Positions 18,472-30,057 of a stretch of DNA of 64,000 nucleotides are shown here, piece after piece; positions within the stretch are counted from its first letter, which is position 1; every line of letters begins with the position of its first letter. The notes beneath the pieces were generated by a model. The model saw nothing but the letters and a program-made list of their open reading frames with translations. It searched no databases and was not told where the DNA came from. The DNA comes from Prionace glauca. Taxonomy: Eukaryota > Chordata > Chondrichthyes > Carcharhiniformes > Carcharhinidae. The stretch is from assembly GCA_037974335.1 (NCBI GenBank), contig CM075761.1:11337790-11401789 (forward strand), in the 5' to 3' direction. The translations under genes were made by a program, and so were the position numbers.

Positions 18472-19330
18472 CTCCAGAAGAAAGAGAGAGAACTCACCCT
18501 GTGTTTTCTGGATGTCGACTATTGTGGAAACATTCCTCTTGTTGCACGGGAAACTCCGAAAGTGCAGCCAGTGGCGGATTGGAGGCTCAATATTATGTTG
18601 GCCCCAAAGCGGAAGATGAACTTTGTCTTAATTTGCGCCATTTTAAGACGGAATATGGCAATTTCACCTCTCCATGCTTCTAATTTCTCATATAGATTTT
18701 ACAATTCTATTCTGCATTTCCTACCGTTATTGTGCAAGAGACAATTCAAAATGTATCTTTGCCCTAGTTACCTAAACACTGAAAGAGGTTTTGAATACCA
18801 AATGTAAGCCGCGCGATTCCGGTTTCTATAAGGGTTTCGAACAAATATGTTTCCGTTGGATATTCAACGAATTTACAGAGACATTTTTAGGGTGAGTGTG
18901 TGTGTGTTGGACGTGGGATTAAGGGCTGAACAGGCATTTTAGCAACTGGTTTGGGGTTTCGGCTGCATGAATCTGAAATCTGCAGGATTAAATGTGTCCC
19001 GAGCCTTAATTGGATGTACCCCAGTGTTGGACATTTAATTGAACATTGTTACTTAACCCTGAACGGACATTATCTGCAATCCATATTCCCGTTTAATAAC
19101 ACGGGGAAGTGGATTTTATAGACTCGATGCTTAGAACCGTCGTCATTTCCAGTCCAGTAAGAGGCCATTCTGCCCGTCAAGCCAATGTCATTTGTTTAAC
19201 TGACATTTTAGTCTGAAGTCTCAGCTTTTTCCCAAATGCGCTTGAGAATTATTCCTCTTTCACCAAACCACCCTTTTAAAGGTGTTTTTATTTTTTACTT
19301 AATTCTCAATAAATGTCCCCACCTTGATGC
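18472..19330 (+). other. 3' UTR of the Ig-type receptor (inferred)
   Basis: No recognised repeat from the stop codon to the AATAAA at 19308. An ATTAAA variant near 18985 could give a shorter message. Open frames here are short and unremarkable. Confidence 0.5.
19308..19313 (+). promoter_or_regulatory. Candidate polyadenylation signal
   Basis: AATAAA followed by a GT/T-rich stretch, 837 bases after the receptor stop codon. Confidence 0.45.
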
Positions 19331-19504
19331 CGAGCTTAGCGGCAGTATCGCTAGACTCATAATTCAGCAAGTTAGCTAATGTGGAGTAGGGTTTGTATCC
19401 CACCACGGCAGATTGTTAAATTTGTATTATTGTTTTTTTTTAATCTCTGCCATTAAGAATCTACTGTTGACCATTGGCGATTGTCGAAAAATCATAACTG
19501 GTTC

Positions 19505-19680
19505 ACTCATATTCATCACAGAATGAAAAATGCCCCCTTAACTGGTCCGGCCAACATGTGACTTCAGAGCCACTGCAATGGGAGTAATTATCAACTGCCT
19601 TCCAATGGCAACTCGGAATGGGCAATAAATACTGGCCAACCAACGATGGCCATGCCTCAGGAATGAATAAATAATATCCA
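19505..19680 (+). mobile_element. LINE 3' end with GGGCAATAAATACTGGCCAA tail
   Basis: The tail GGGCAATAAATACTGGCCAA ... GGAATGAATAAATAATAT matches the element at 48.4-48.9 kb in the same orientation. Confidence 0.65.
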
Positions 19681-19910
19681 TATATCTTGAAACGTAACCC
19701 ATTGGTTTTAACTGCAAGAAGTTTGCTGGCGAACTTTGCAAACATCAGTTCTTCAGTCAAGTTAGAAGATTAGGCAATAGAATGAGTAAAGTTCAGATCA
19801 TTTTTCACTGAGATAATACGAATTATCCCCATGATATTTCTAATATTATAACTGTTGAGAATCTGGAATGTTGCGTGTTGATCTTTGGACATATTGGTAA
19901 TTGCTAGTTT

Positions 19911-20343
19911 AGAACATAGAACATCGGACACTACAGCACAAACAGGCCCTTCGGCCCACGAGTTGCGCCGATCACATCAACACCTACCAATCCATAGACC
20001 TATCTATAACCCCCAATCCCATTAAATCCCATATACTCACCCAGAAGTCTTTTAAAAGACCCCAGCGAGTTCGCCTCCACCACCACTGACGGGAGCCAAT
20101 TCCATTCACTCACCACCCTCTGAGTTTAAAACGTACCCCTAACATCACCTCTGTACTTGCTTCCCAGCACCTTAAACCTGTGTCCTCTCGTAGCGACCAT
20201 TTCAACCCGGAGAAATAGCCTCTGGGAGTCCGCCCTATCGATTCCTCTCAACATTTTATAATCCTCTATCAGGTCGCCTCTCAACCTTCGTCTCTCCAGG
20301 GAGAAGAGACCGAGCTCCCTCAACCTATCTTCATAAGGCATGC
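19911..20343 (-). mobile_element. CR1-A 3' end
   Basis: AGAACATAGAACATCGGACA tail, reversed hairpin, then the C-terminal RT codons; the minus-strand frame at 20341 reads MPYEDRLRELGLFSLERRRL. 5' truncated at MPYED. Confidence 0.9.
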
Positions 20344-20493
20344 CTTAGTTTCTGAAATAATGTAGAATTTTGGATAATTTCTGATACCAATGCGTCGACA
20401 CACTGTCAAATTAACATCGCTTTACATTGGTCCAAAGAAATCATTCTGCACAGAGATTGTAAATTGTTTTTGGAAAATTTGCGACATTGCACA

Positions 20494-21045
20494 TAATCAC
20501 AGAATTATAAAATACAGAAGCGGCCCTTCGGTCCATCAACTCAGCACCATGTCCTGAAAGCCACATAATCCCATCTACCAGCAATTGGCTCATAGCCTTG
20601 AATGAAATGACGTGCCAAGGGGCTAACGCAGATACTTCTCAAAGGATGTGAGGCAACACAAATCTACCCGCCCCCCCACACCCCTAGACAACGCATTCCA
20701 GACCGTCACCACCCTCCGAGGAAAATATTTTTCCTCACATCCCCCATAAACATCCCCTCGTGACTCACCTAGGGAGAATGGCCTTTCCTTATCCCCCCTG
20801 TCCCTTTCCTACATCATCTTGTACATTTCAATCAGGTCCACCCTCAGTCTTCTCTGCTCCAACGAAAACGACCAAAGCCTCTGTAACTTACATGTTCCAT
20901 CCCAGGCAGCATACTGGTGAATTTCCTCTGCACTCCCTCCAGTGCAATCACATCCTTCCTATAATGTGGAGAGCAAAGCTGCACACAGTTCTCTAGCTGT
21001 GACCTCACCAAATTTCTATGTGACACCAACATAACTTCCCTAGGG
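20494..21045 (-). mobile_element. Older CR1-like LINE 3' part
   Basis: The minus strand carries diverged VRSQLENCVQLCSPHYRKDV and EGVQRKFTSMLPG blocks. A distinct subfamily from CR1-A, -B and -C. Confidence 0.7.
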
Positions 21046-21794
21046 AAGGTAAGAAATGGGAAAGAAGTATGTGTTCAAGACAGTTCATCCATCCCATGAG
21101 GATTTGACCTTCTCGTCCTCCAGGGCAACTGTTTCTGGAGGAATGCAGTGGTTCCATTCAATTATTCCCCCAATTCACTGAATCCATAGAAACAATTTCA
21201 AAGCCGTTCACTTCCTGGGTGATCGGCTCCTGGCATCAGTCCTAAATTTGCCTTGGAATAACTTCCAGCTACAGTAATCAGCAGATTCTTTATTCCAAGC
21301 TTTTTTTTTATTATTAAATTCAATTCCACCATCTGCCGTGGTGGGATTTGCACTTGGGTTCCCAGGACATTAGCTGTATTTCTTTTTGAAAATTAGCTGA
21401 AAATACCATTCAGCCATTAGCTCCCCATATGGTAGGCGTTTAGTGTGAAGGATAAATACCAGCCTGAAGAAAATTGTTCATGCTCCAATGATTAAGAGGA
21501 TAATTATACCACAGGCATATAGAGATTGAAACAAACACTGGATGAAAGAATAACTGAGAAGTTCACTCCTCATTCTAGTTATTCTATTTCTGACAACTTC
21601 TGGTTGGAAACAGACAGAAAAAAAAAATGAATCCAACGCAACACTCAACATTGGTGGGTTATCCCCTTGTGCTCAGGTGAATAACACAGCCAGTAGTGTT
21701 CTTTGTTCTTTGTATGCCGAGATATGGGTAAACAGCCAGAAATTTTCTCCATACAAAGAGTAATCAACAAGTAAAATAAGCTTGAAGATAGAGT
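21046..21794. other. Unassigned spacer
   Basis: Unique-looking sequence with A/T runs. I recognise no gene or repeat. Confidence 0.45.
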
Positions 21795-22145
21795 AATAGA
21801 TTGAAAACACTGAAAGCACTTAAGCAACTAAGATTTGCTAGAATGCTACCAGGACTTGATGGATTGAGGTACAAGGAGAGGTTGGATAGACTGGAACTTT
21901 TTTTCTCTGGAGCGTAGGAGGTTCAGGGGTGATCTTACAGAGGTCTATAAAATAATGAGGGGTACAGATCAGCTAGATAGTCAATATCTTTTCCCCAAAG
22001 GTAGGAGAGTCTAAAACTAGAATGTGGAATGCCATAAGCAGAGACAAGGGTCATGGGTGGAGGGGGGACTCATAATTTTAAAATGGCGGCGCGGGCTTGT
22101 TGGGCCGAAGGGCCTGTTTCCCGGGCTGTTTTGTTCTTTGTTAGT
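21795..22145 (+). mobile_element. CR1-like LINE 3' end with TTCTTTG-type tail
   Basis: TTGCTAGAATGCTACCAGGA (RMLPG), GATCTTACAGAGGTCTATAA (LTEVYK) and AATGGCGGCGCGGGCTTGTT followed by the hairpin and TGTTTTGTTCTTTGTT. Internal stretch between RT end and tail is shortened. Confidence 0.75.
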
Positions 22146-22189
22146 GCTGTTGATTTCAGAAACCAATCCATGCTGCCCATCAAAGGGTG

Positions 22190-22490
22190 GTAGCGAGTCA
22201 CAGTGGTTAGCACCGCTGCCTCACAGAGCCAGAGAACTAGTTTTTTGACTAGTGCCGCTATCTGCGTAGAGTCTGCACGTTCTCCCCGTGTCTGTATCAG
22301 TGTCCTCAGGGTGCTCCGGTTTCCTCCCACAATCCAAAAGATGTGCAGTTTAGGTGAATTGGCCATGCAAAATTCTCCCTAAGTGTAGTCGAACAGGCGC
22401 CAGAATGTGGCAACATGGAGATTTTCGGAGTAACTCCATTGCAGTGTGAATGCAGCCTACTTGTGACTAATACAGAAACAAGTAAACTTT
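22190..22490 (+). mobile_element. tRNA-headed SINE, CR1-unrelated tail type
   Basis: CACAGTGGTTAGCACCGCTG head, CACGTTCTCCCCGTGTCTGT body, GCAGTGTGAATGCAGCCTAC and TTGTGACTAATACAGAAACA tail. This tail lacks the GGCCGAAGG hairpin found on other SINE copies here. Confidence 0.8.
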
Positions 22491-22787
22491 CCCTTTCCTC
22501 CACAGTTTGAATCAGTCTGAAGCTGTGAGGTGTTGTCTTTGTGGGTGAGATGTGGGTGGGCTCCTGGACTGTAAACAGGAAACGCTGAGACAAAATAGCT
22601 GAATTTTCCAGTTCTTAATCACTGCAGGTAGCCTCTGCAAAACGTGCATTCCCCATGAAGTTTTCTGGCCCTCGGGTGCCGGGTACAGAGTTACCCGAGA
22701 GAGAAGCTGGGATATGTAGAACAGCAAAAAGACACGTGTTCCCAGGTGCCCGAGGCACCTCCTTTAATATTCAGGTCACCCTCACTT

Positions 22788-23022
22788 AGAATGGTAAGAT
22801 GTCAGAGGTAGGTCCTTTACTCAGAGGGTAGTAAGGGTGTGGAATGCCCTGCCTGCAGCAGTTGTGCACTCGCCAACTTTAAGGGCGTTCAAATGGTCAG
22901 TGGGTAGGCATATGGACTAGCTTAGGTTAGAGGGTCATTAGATTGGTTCCACTGGTCGGCGCAACATTGAGGGCCGAAGGGCCTGTACTGCACTGCAATG
23001 TTCTATGTTCTATGGTGTCTTT
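22788..23022 (+). mobile_element. CR1-B-like 3' end
   Basis: TCAGAGGTAGGTCCTTTACT through GGTCGGCGCAACATTGAGGG, hairpin and CAATGTTCTATGTTCTAT. Diverged member of the CR1-B tail group. Confidence 0.8.
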
Positions 23023-23082
23023 GCATGGTGAGCACCATTGAGAATGCAGACAGTTTCAAGTTTATATTTTGTATAACTGAGC

Positions 23083-23872
23083 TTTTTGATTTGATTGCAG
23101 TTATTATTGTAACACGTATTGGATGCAGAGAAAAGTATTGCTCCTTGCGCGCGATACAGAGAAGCACACTGTTCATAGAGTACACAGGGGAGACGGAATG
23201 GAGACAGTGCAGAATGTGGCGTCACAGCCAGAGTTAGGTTGTACAGATAGATTAACTTAATGCGAGGTGGATCCATTCAAAAGTCTGACGGCAGCAGGGA
23301 ACAAACTGTGTTTCACTCGTTTGATACATAACATCAGGCATCTTTCTCCTGGCAGAGAAAGTGGAAGGGGTGCGTGGGTCCTTAGTTATGTTTGCTGCTT
23401 GTCCCAGACGGAAGTGCAGAGGGAGTCCAAGGATGGGAGTCCGCCTGTCGAAATGGAGCCAGGCTTCCTTCACAACACTTTGCAGCTTATTGTGGTTTGG
23501 GCAGAATAGGAGCCCATACCAACCTGTGATACATCCGGAAAGGATGCTTTCTGTGGTGCATCTGTGAACTTGGTGAGAGTTGTCGCTGAAATGCCAAGTT
23601 TCCTTCGTCTCCTGGGGAAGTAGAAGGGTTGGTGTGTTTTGTTAACAATTGCTTCGGCATAGGGGAACCAGGACAGGTCTTTGTGATCTGAACACCAGGA
23701 AATGTGAAGCTCTCGACCATTTCCGCTTCACCCCCATTTGTATAGACAAGGGTTTTGTCCTCCATTATGCTTCCTGAAGTCGATGACTAACTCTTTCGTT
23801 CTGTTACACTGAGGGAGAGATTATCATTGCTGCACCTGTTCACCAGACTCTTTATGTCTTTCTCCTACTTTT
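23083..23872 (-). mobile_element. AATCAAATC-tailed LINE, C-terminal RT and 3' end
   Basis: 790 bp in reverse orientation. The minus-strand frame at 23765 reads VYTNGGEAEMVESFTFPGVQ, the counterpart of the INGxExExVxSFxFLGVxI block of Rex1/L2-type RTs, after which the frame is disrupted. It is the longest copy of this family in the window and the basis for the family call. Confidence 0.75.
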
Positions 23873-24076
23873 AACCTCATGCCGAAGGAGTGAATTATTT
23901 ACATAATGAATCACATGTCAATGTTCTTCAAACTATTGAAACAAAAGCTCCGTGTCTACTCACCTGGATTTAAAGTATGCCATGCTCGCTGTGAGCAGGA
24001 AAGCCAGGGATAGGGGGCACTTGGGCCATATTTCTCCCTCAAGCAACATCACTAAAGTCAATGTCTGGATAGGAAG

Positions 24077-24225
24077 ATACAAATGAGTAGGCCATCACCC
24101 CTTCGGGCCTGCTCACCCAGGCAATCATATTTGGCTGATGGAATTGTAAATTCTACCTAGATTCCCGCCAATTATCAAAAATCCATCCATCCTACCTTGA
24201 ATTTGTTTTTAAAAGCATGCAAAGT
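24077..24225 (-). mobile_element. Degraded CR1-like 3' end
   Basis: GAGTAGGCCATCACCCCTTC and GGCTGATGGAATTGTAAATT correspond to a CR1-C-like end in reverse orientation. Confidence 0.5.
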
Positions 24226-24244
24226 CTAGTTTCTGCCGGTTTCC

Positions 24245-24724
24245 TCACTCCCTGTGTCTATCTATCTGTCTATTTTATTCTCTGTCTTTCTCTCTTTCTC
24301 TCGGTCTCTCTATCTATCGCTTTTCCACCCTTCTGCTCTCTCTCTTTCTGTCTCTCTCTGGCCCTTTCACTGTCTTTCTCTGTTTATCTCGCTGTTTCAC
24401 TATCTCTCTTTCCTTCTGTTCCCCACTTTATCTCTCTCTCTACCTCCCTATTTCTTTCTCTATCTCACTGTCTCTCGTTCTGTCGTTGTCTCTCTCTCTC
24501 TCATTATCTTTCTTTCTGCCTCTCTCACTCTATCACTTTCTCTCTCTCTTGCTCCCGCTCTCTGTGTCTGTCTCTCTCAACTCTGTCTCTCTCTGCCTCT
24601 TCTTTCTCTCTCTCCCTCACTCTCCCTCTCTCTCTCTCAGTCTCTATCTCTCTCTCTCTGTCCCTTTCTCTCTCGCTCGCTCTCTGTCCTCTCTTACCAT
24701 TTCTGTCTCACTGTCTTTCTTTAA
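24245..24724 (+). repeat. Pyrimidine-rich low-complexity tract
   Basis: 480 bases of CT/TTTC/CTGT repeats. The Ser/Leu-rich open frames in it are artefacts of composition. It lies directly upstream of a CR1-A insertion. Confidence 0.9.
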
Positions 24725-24804
24725 CTAAACATTAATTTGTTTTGCTGCGACAGCAACAGATTTAGAGAAATAGAAATATCTACTGGGAAAAAGACCATAA
24801 GCTC

Positions 24805-26850
24805 TGAATGACAACGTTCCGATGAGACAAAGGGGTTTTGGTAGGTCGCGGGAACCGTGGTGCAGAAAGGCTGTGTTGAACTTAGTCAGGAAGAAAGGGA
24901 AGGTGTATAAGAGGTTCAGGGAATTAGGAGAGGTTAAAGATCTTGAGGAGTATAAGGACTGTAGGAAGGAACTTAAAAGGGAAATTAGGAGAGCCCAGAA
25001 GGGGTCATGAGAAGACATTGGCGGGTAAGATTAAGGAGAATCCCAAGGCCTTCTATAAATATGTGAAAGGTAAAAGGATAAGAAGAGAAGGGATAGGACC
25101 TATAAAAGGTGAGGGGGGAAAGGTTTGTGTGAAACCAGAAGAAATGGCAGAGGTGCTTAACAAGTACTTCGCCTCAGTTTTCACAGTGGAAACTAATCCG
25201 GGAGATTTTGTTATGGATTTGCAGCAGATGGAAAAGATTGAATACGTGAATATTAAGGAGGAGGGTGTGTTGGAACTTTTGAATTCTATCAAGGGAGATA
25301 AGTCGCCTGGACCAGATGGGATGTACCCCAGGATACTGTGGGAGGCGAGGGAAGAGATTGCGGAGCCCCTGACGATGATCTTTGCGTCGTCAATGGAGAC
25401 GGGAGAGGTTCCAGAGGAATGGAGGATTGCGGATGTAATTCCTATTTTCAAGAAAGGGAACAGAGATAGCCCGGGAAATTATCGACCGGTGAGTCTGATC
25501 TCAGTGGTTGGTACGCTGATGGAGAGGCTTCTGAGGGACAAGATTTACGAACATTTGGAGAGGTTTGACATGATCAGGAATAGTCAGCATGGATTTGTCA
25601 AGGGAAGGTCGTGCCTTACTAGCCTAGTTGAGTTCTTCGATAATGTGACTGAACACATTGACGAAGCAAGTGCCGTGGACGTCGTGTACATGGACTTCAG
25701 CAAGGCATTTCATAAGGTCCCCCATGCAAGACTTCTTGAGAAGGTGAGAGGGCATGGGATCCAAGGGCCTTTGGCCTTGTGGATCCAGAACTGGCTTGCC
25801 TGCAGGAGGCAGAGAGTGGTTGTCGATGGGGCTTTTTCTGAATGGAGGTCAGTCACCAGCGGAGTGCCTCAAGGATCTGTTCTGGGACCCTTGCTGTTTG
25901 TCATTTTCATAAATGAACTGGATGAGGAAGTGGAGGATGGGTTAGTAAGTTCGCTGATGACACTAAGGTCGGTGGTGTTGTGGATGGTCTGGAAGGATGG
26001 CAAAAATTGCAGCAGGACATAGATAGAATGCAGGACTGGGCGGAGAAGTGGCAGATGGGCTTCAACGCGGATAAATGCGTAGTCGTCCATTTTGGCAGAA
26101 CCAACAGGATGAACGAGTACACTATCAAGGGCAGAAGTCTGAGTAGTGTTGAAGAGCAGAAGGATCTAGGGGTCCGGGTCCACATGACTCTTAAATCGGC
26201 CTCGCAGGTGGAGGAGGTGGTCAAGAAGGCGTATGGTGTACTGGCCTTCATTAATCGAGGGATTGAGTTTAGGAGTCGGGAGGTAATACTGCAACTTTAT
26301 AAGACCCTTGTCAGGCCTCATTTAGAGTATTGTGCGCAGTTCTGGTCGCCTCACTATAGGAAAGATGTAGAAGCTATTGAGAGGGTACAGAGGAGATTTA
26401 CAAGGATGTTGCCTGGACTGGGAGGCATGCCTTATGAAGATAGGTTCAGGAAGCTGGGACTCTTTTCCCTGGAGAGACGAAGGTTGAGAGGCAACCTGAT
26501 AGAAGTTTACAAAATGTTGAGAGGAATAGATAGGGTGGACTCTCAGAGGCTATTTCCCCGGGTTGAAATGGTTGCTACGAGAGGACACCGATTTAAGGTA
26601 CAGGGAGGGAAGTACAGAGGTGATGTTAGGGGTAAGTTTTTCACTCAGAGGGTGGTGAGTGAGTGGAATCGGCTGCCGTCAGTGGTTGTGGAGGCGAACT
26701 CGCTGGGGTCTTTTAAAAGACTTCTGGATGAGTAAATGGGGTTTAATGAGATTGAGGGTTATAGATAGGTCTGTAGGTTGGTAGGTGTGATCGGCGCAAC
26801 TCGTGGGCCGAAGGGCCTGTTTGTGCTGTAGTGTTTTATGTTCTACTCCA
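24805..26850 (+). mobile_element. CR1-A LINE, RT and complete 3' end
   Basis: The copy begins in the endonuclease-RT linker (AATGACAACGTTCCGATGAG) and runs through RT to the 3' end GTGGGCCGAAGGGCCTG ... GTAGTGTTTTATGTTCTAC. 5' truncated, 3' complete. One frameshift near 25935 splits RT. Confidence 0.92.
24943..26735 (+). pseudogene. CR1-A reverse transcriptase, one frameshift before the catalytic box
   Basis: The frame from 24943 carries [62 protein letters not shown] and [19 protein letters not shown]. Relative to sibling copies one G is missing near 25935 (GGAGGATGGG for GGAGGGATGGG), so the FADD box and everything after it lie in the +1 frame, which stays open to 26735 (…SFKRLLDE). DFSKAFHKV also has His for the usual Asp. 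As it stands, the product would lack the catalytic Asp pair. Confidence 0.85.
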
Positions 26851-26851
26851 A

Positions 26852-27262
26852 GATGTACAAGCAGAATAAGGGCATTCAGCCCGTTGGGCTTTTTCCACTA
26901 TTCAATCATGGCTGATAGGTTTCTCAACCTTACTCTCCCGCCTTTTCATCTTAACTTTGATCCCCTCAACAATCAGGAACTTTTCTACCCTTGTCTTAAA
27001 TGATCTGGCACCCAGAGCCTTCTGTGGCAATTAATTTCACAGATTCACCATTCTCTGTAATTCTACTGATCTCTGTCCAAAAGGGTTGTTCCTTCGTTCT
27101 GAGGCTGTGCGTCGGATCATAGTCCCTCCTATTAATGGCACCATCTTCCCCATGTCCACTCTATCCAGGCCTTTCAGAATTCGGTAAGTTTCAATATGAT
27201 CCCCCTTATCCTTCTAAACTCCATTGAGTACAGACCCAGTGTCCTTCAACCAACTGCCATAT
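26852..27262 (-). mobile_element. Older CR1-like LINE 3' part
   Basis: CATTCAGCCCGTTGGGCTTT and CACTATTCAATCATGGCTGA at the left are the reversed 3' end. The rest matches the CR1 RT C-terminus with many changes. It abuts the CR1-A tail. Confidence 0.65.
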
Positions 27263-27296
27263 AGATCACATCCTACCACCCTGGAAGTTGCATGCT

Positions 27297-27800
27297 TGTT
27301 GTCAGTGCAGCTTTAAGAGTTGTTTTTAATTGATGCTCAGAACCTGAGGTGATGTAATTCTGCAGAGGAGAGAAAAAACACTATGTGTAGCTTCGGTGAC
27401 AAGGGTTTGGTTTCCGTTTTCAGTTAGGAGCTGCAGGTTGGAGTGTGTTTTAAAATGGAGAACAAGCTAAAAAGAAGTGTTTTTTTCACTGGAAGGTGAA
27501 AATCTCTTGTTCTTGAGAGCTGGAACAGAGTTTCTCTGGGGCTTTGGGAAGCTGTCTTGACTTCAAACTGTTTGGCGTGAATCCAGAGAACTGCAGACCA
27601 AGGAACTCAAATTACCAGTAGTCACGTGAACATTAGGTTGTGCTGTGTTAAACCTGTGAAAAGGTTGTTTTTTTTTTGCTTCAGAGAGGTTTTGGTTTTG
27701 ATTGGGAAAACCTATCTCTATTCATGAAGAATTATACATTACAGCGGATGTTTTACTTTTTGTGTAGTTAATAAAGATCTTGCTATTTTTCTTATTATAC
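27297..27800 (+). mobile_element. Possible solo LTR (uncertain)
   Basis: A roughly 500-bp segment starting TGTTGTCAGTGCAGC with a poly-A-signal-like AATAAA near 27769 close to its right end and no coding capacity. This form fits a solo LTR but also a host enhancer or an unknown SINE. Family and age unknown. No internal region is present. Confidence 0.25.
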
Positions 27801-28302
27801 ATGTTAACTATATTCTTAACTTTTGTTTTGAAAGAAGCTCCCTATTGGTCTTTTGAATCATTCCTGAAGGGAAATAGAACATGCATATCCGAGTCAAGTT
27901 CAAACTGCAAAATGTATGATTCATAAAACACTTTGGCATTTCTAACTGGAACCATAACAAATGATACAGTCATGATGTAGTTGGCGTTGCGACAGATGTT
28001 AGCAGTATATCGACAAAGGACACAAGTGTGGACTAGGAATCCCTTAATCAGGGTCAAGGTTGCAACAATAGCTCTGAGGTCAATCCTCCTTCCAAAACAC
28101 ACAATTCTCACAATGTGGATCAAACCAAGGCTTCAAGTTAAACATCAAAACTCACTGTGCAAAAAGCATTTTTTTCCCTAATTTTTTTATTGATAAGATA
28201 TGTCACAGGTCATGAAAAAAATGGCAACATGGCCACCACAGGAAGTGACAAAACATTCAGTGTGTTCTATGTCGATTATGCAGTATTCTGAGTTGCTTCA
28301 AG
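27801..28302. other. Unassigned spacer with a 93-codon minus-strand open frame
   Basis: The frame 28123-27842 (minus) starts MIHIVRIVCFGRR and contains several Cys residues and hydrophobic stretches, but matches no family I know and has no convincing splice context. Probably chance. Confidence 0.35.
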
Positions 28303-28420
28303 GAACAAAAACCGCCCGGGAAACAGGCCCTTCGGCCCAACGAGCCCGTGCCGCCATTTTAACATTACCAGCCCCCCCCCCCCCCCCCACTCCACCCATG
28401 ACCCTTATCTATTGTTTTAT
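28303..28420 (-). mobile_element. LINE 3' end with TTCTTTG-type tail
   Basis: GGAACAAAAACCGCCCGGGA and CCCTTCGGCCCAACGAGCCC give the reversed tail. An 18-base C-run follows. Confidence 0.75.
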
Positions 28421-28618
28421 AGAAATCCACATTGAGGGAAACTAAACAAAGCAATGAAAAGGAAACTTGAGGAATCTCAAATTAGTTATTGCAGAAACTG
28501 TAATGATATTCAAGTTTTCTGTTTAGGTAATGATGCAATCAGAGAAATAACAAAGGCTTTTCAAAATAGTCATCACATAAAGTGCTATCTAACTCGGCCA
28601 CAGAAAATGGGTGCACCC

Positions 28619-29565
28619 TGAGTTGCTTCAATATAATTGCTGTACGTGGAAAATACATTGCACACAACACAAGAACACAAGAATTGCGTATATTCAATAC
28701 TCATTGCATACGTCCAGAAATGTTCTAGCTTGGTATGGCTCCCGCTCTGACCAAGACCATAAGAAACTACAAAGAGTTGTGAACGTAGTCCAGTCTATCA
28801 CACAAACCATCCTCCCATCCATTGACTTCTTCTACAATTCCCGCTGCCTCGGGAAAAGCAGCCAGCATAATCAAAGACCTGTGCACACCAGATATACGTT
28901 ATTCTAGCTTCTTCCGTCGGAAAAACATACATAAAATTCTGAGGTCACGTAACAACTGACTCAAGAAGAGTTTCTTCCCTTCTGCCATCGGACTTTTGAA
29001 TGGACCTACCTTATAATAAGTTGATTTTTCTCTGCACCCCAGCTATGACCTCAACACTATTCCCTGCACCTTTTTCCTTTCCTTCTCCCCTACGTACTCT
29101 ATGAACGGTATGTTTTATCTGTAGAACGGAGTTGAGGAGGAACTTCTTCACTCAAAGGGAGGTGAATCTCTGGAATTCTCTGCCCGTTGAAGTGGTGGAG
29201 GCTGCCTCGCTAAATATTTTTAAGACGCGGGTTGATGGGTTTTTGATAAGGGAGGGGATTAAGAGTTATGGGGAGAGGGCGGGAATGTGGAGTTGAGTCA
29301 CAACAGATCAGCCATGATCTTATTGAATGGCGGGGCAGGCTCGAAGGGCTAGATGGCCTACTCCTGCTCCTATTTCTTATGTTCTTATGTTACTGTGCAA
29401 GGAAGAATACTTTTCATTCTATGCCAATACCTGTGACAGTATTAAATCAAATCAGTTCTAGACATTCGATAAACGGAATGTTTTGTCTTTATAGTGTACA
29501 AGAGACAATGCTTTTAACTCTTTCCCTATGCATGTAGCAATAATAAATCAAATCAGTTCAATGCT
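28619..29565 (+). mobile_element. AATCAAATC-tailed LINE 3' part, split by CR1-C
   Basis: TTCTAGCTTGGTATGGCTCC encodes the ...AWYGS block near the RT end; TCCTCCCATCCATTGACTTC and GAGGTCACGTAACAACTGAC follow. The element is interrupted at 29122-29389 and resumes with TACTGTGCAAGGAAGAATAC. Two tail units end at 29440-29565. Confidence 0.8.
29122..29389 (+). mobile_element. CR1-C 3' end nested in the AATCAAATC LINE
   Basis: GAACGGAGTTGAGGAGGAAC through CTCCTATTTCTTATGTTCTT. About 268 bp and little diverged, so it is the later insertion. Confidence 0.88.
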
Positions 29566-29696
29566 GGCTGTCTGAGATTAACTAATTGGCACCAATATCA
29601 ACCGTTTGTTCCGTATTCGTAAAATTACCAATAAAGGAAACTATATTAATGTGAGATAAAGGCAAAGTGTTAATGACAGAACTGAAACACAGAATG

Positions 29697-30003
29697 ACAC
29701 AGACCAAACGGAGTCCATTCCGGCCTTCCTGGCAATCTTGTCTCTTTCAATAAAAGTCCCTCTCCTCTTTTTTGCCAATATTCCAACAATACCTCCCCAT
29801 CAAGTATTTATTTAATTCCCCCCGTGAAACTATCAAATTAGTCTGCATCTCCAATCACAATTCATCGTGTCGGTAAAAAAAAAACCTTCACCTCGACGGT
29901 TCAGTCCCTTTCTTACTAATTATCTTGAATCTGCTTCCCTCTTCCCTCACAAGGCCTCCAAACCTTCTGTCATTGTAAAGGTTTTCTCCTCACTTTCTCC
30001 ATG
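29697..30003 (-). mobile_element. Degraded CR1-like 3' part
   Basis: CCATTCCGGCCTTCCTGGCA and CTTGAATCTGCTTCCCTCTT are reminiscent of reversed CR1 3' ends of an old subfamily. Confidence 0.5.
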
Positions 30004-30057
30004 GACGCAATAGTGAGGAATTCTATTTTCATGGCCAAATTATCTTCAAGGTTATAA

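Noticed and set aside
24217-24735. Long Ser/Leu-rich open frames resembling multi-pass membrane proteins
   Set aside because: They are translations of a CT-rich simple repeat in several frames at once; no start context or splice sites.
27842-28123. 93-codon minus-strand frame with several Cys
   Set aside because: No recognisable family, no splice or promoter context; most likely chance.
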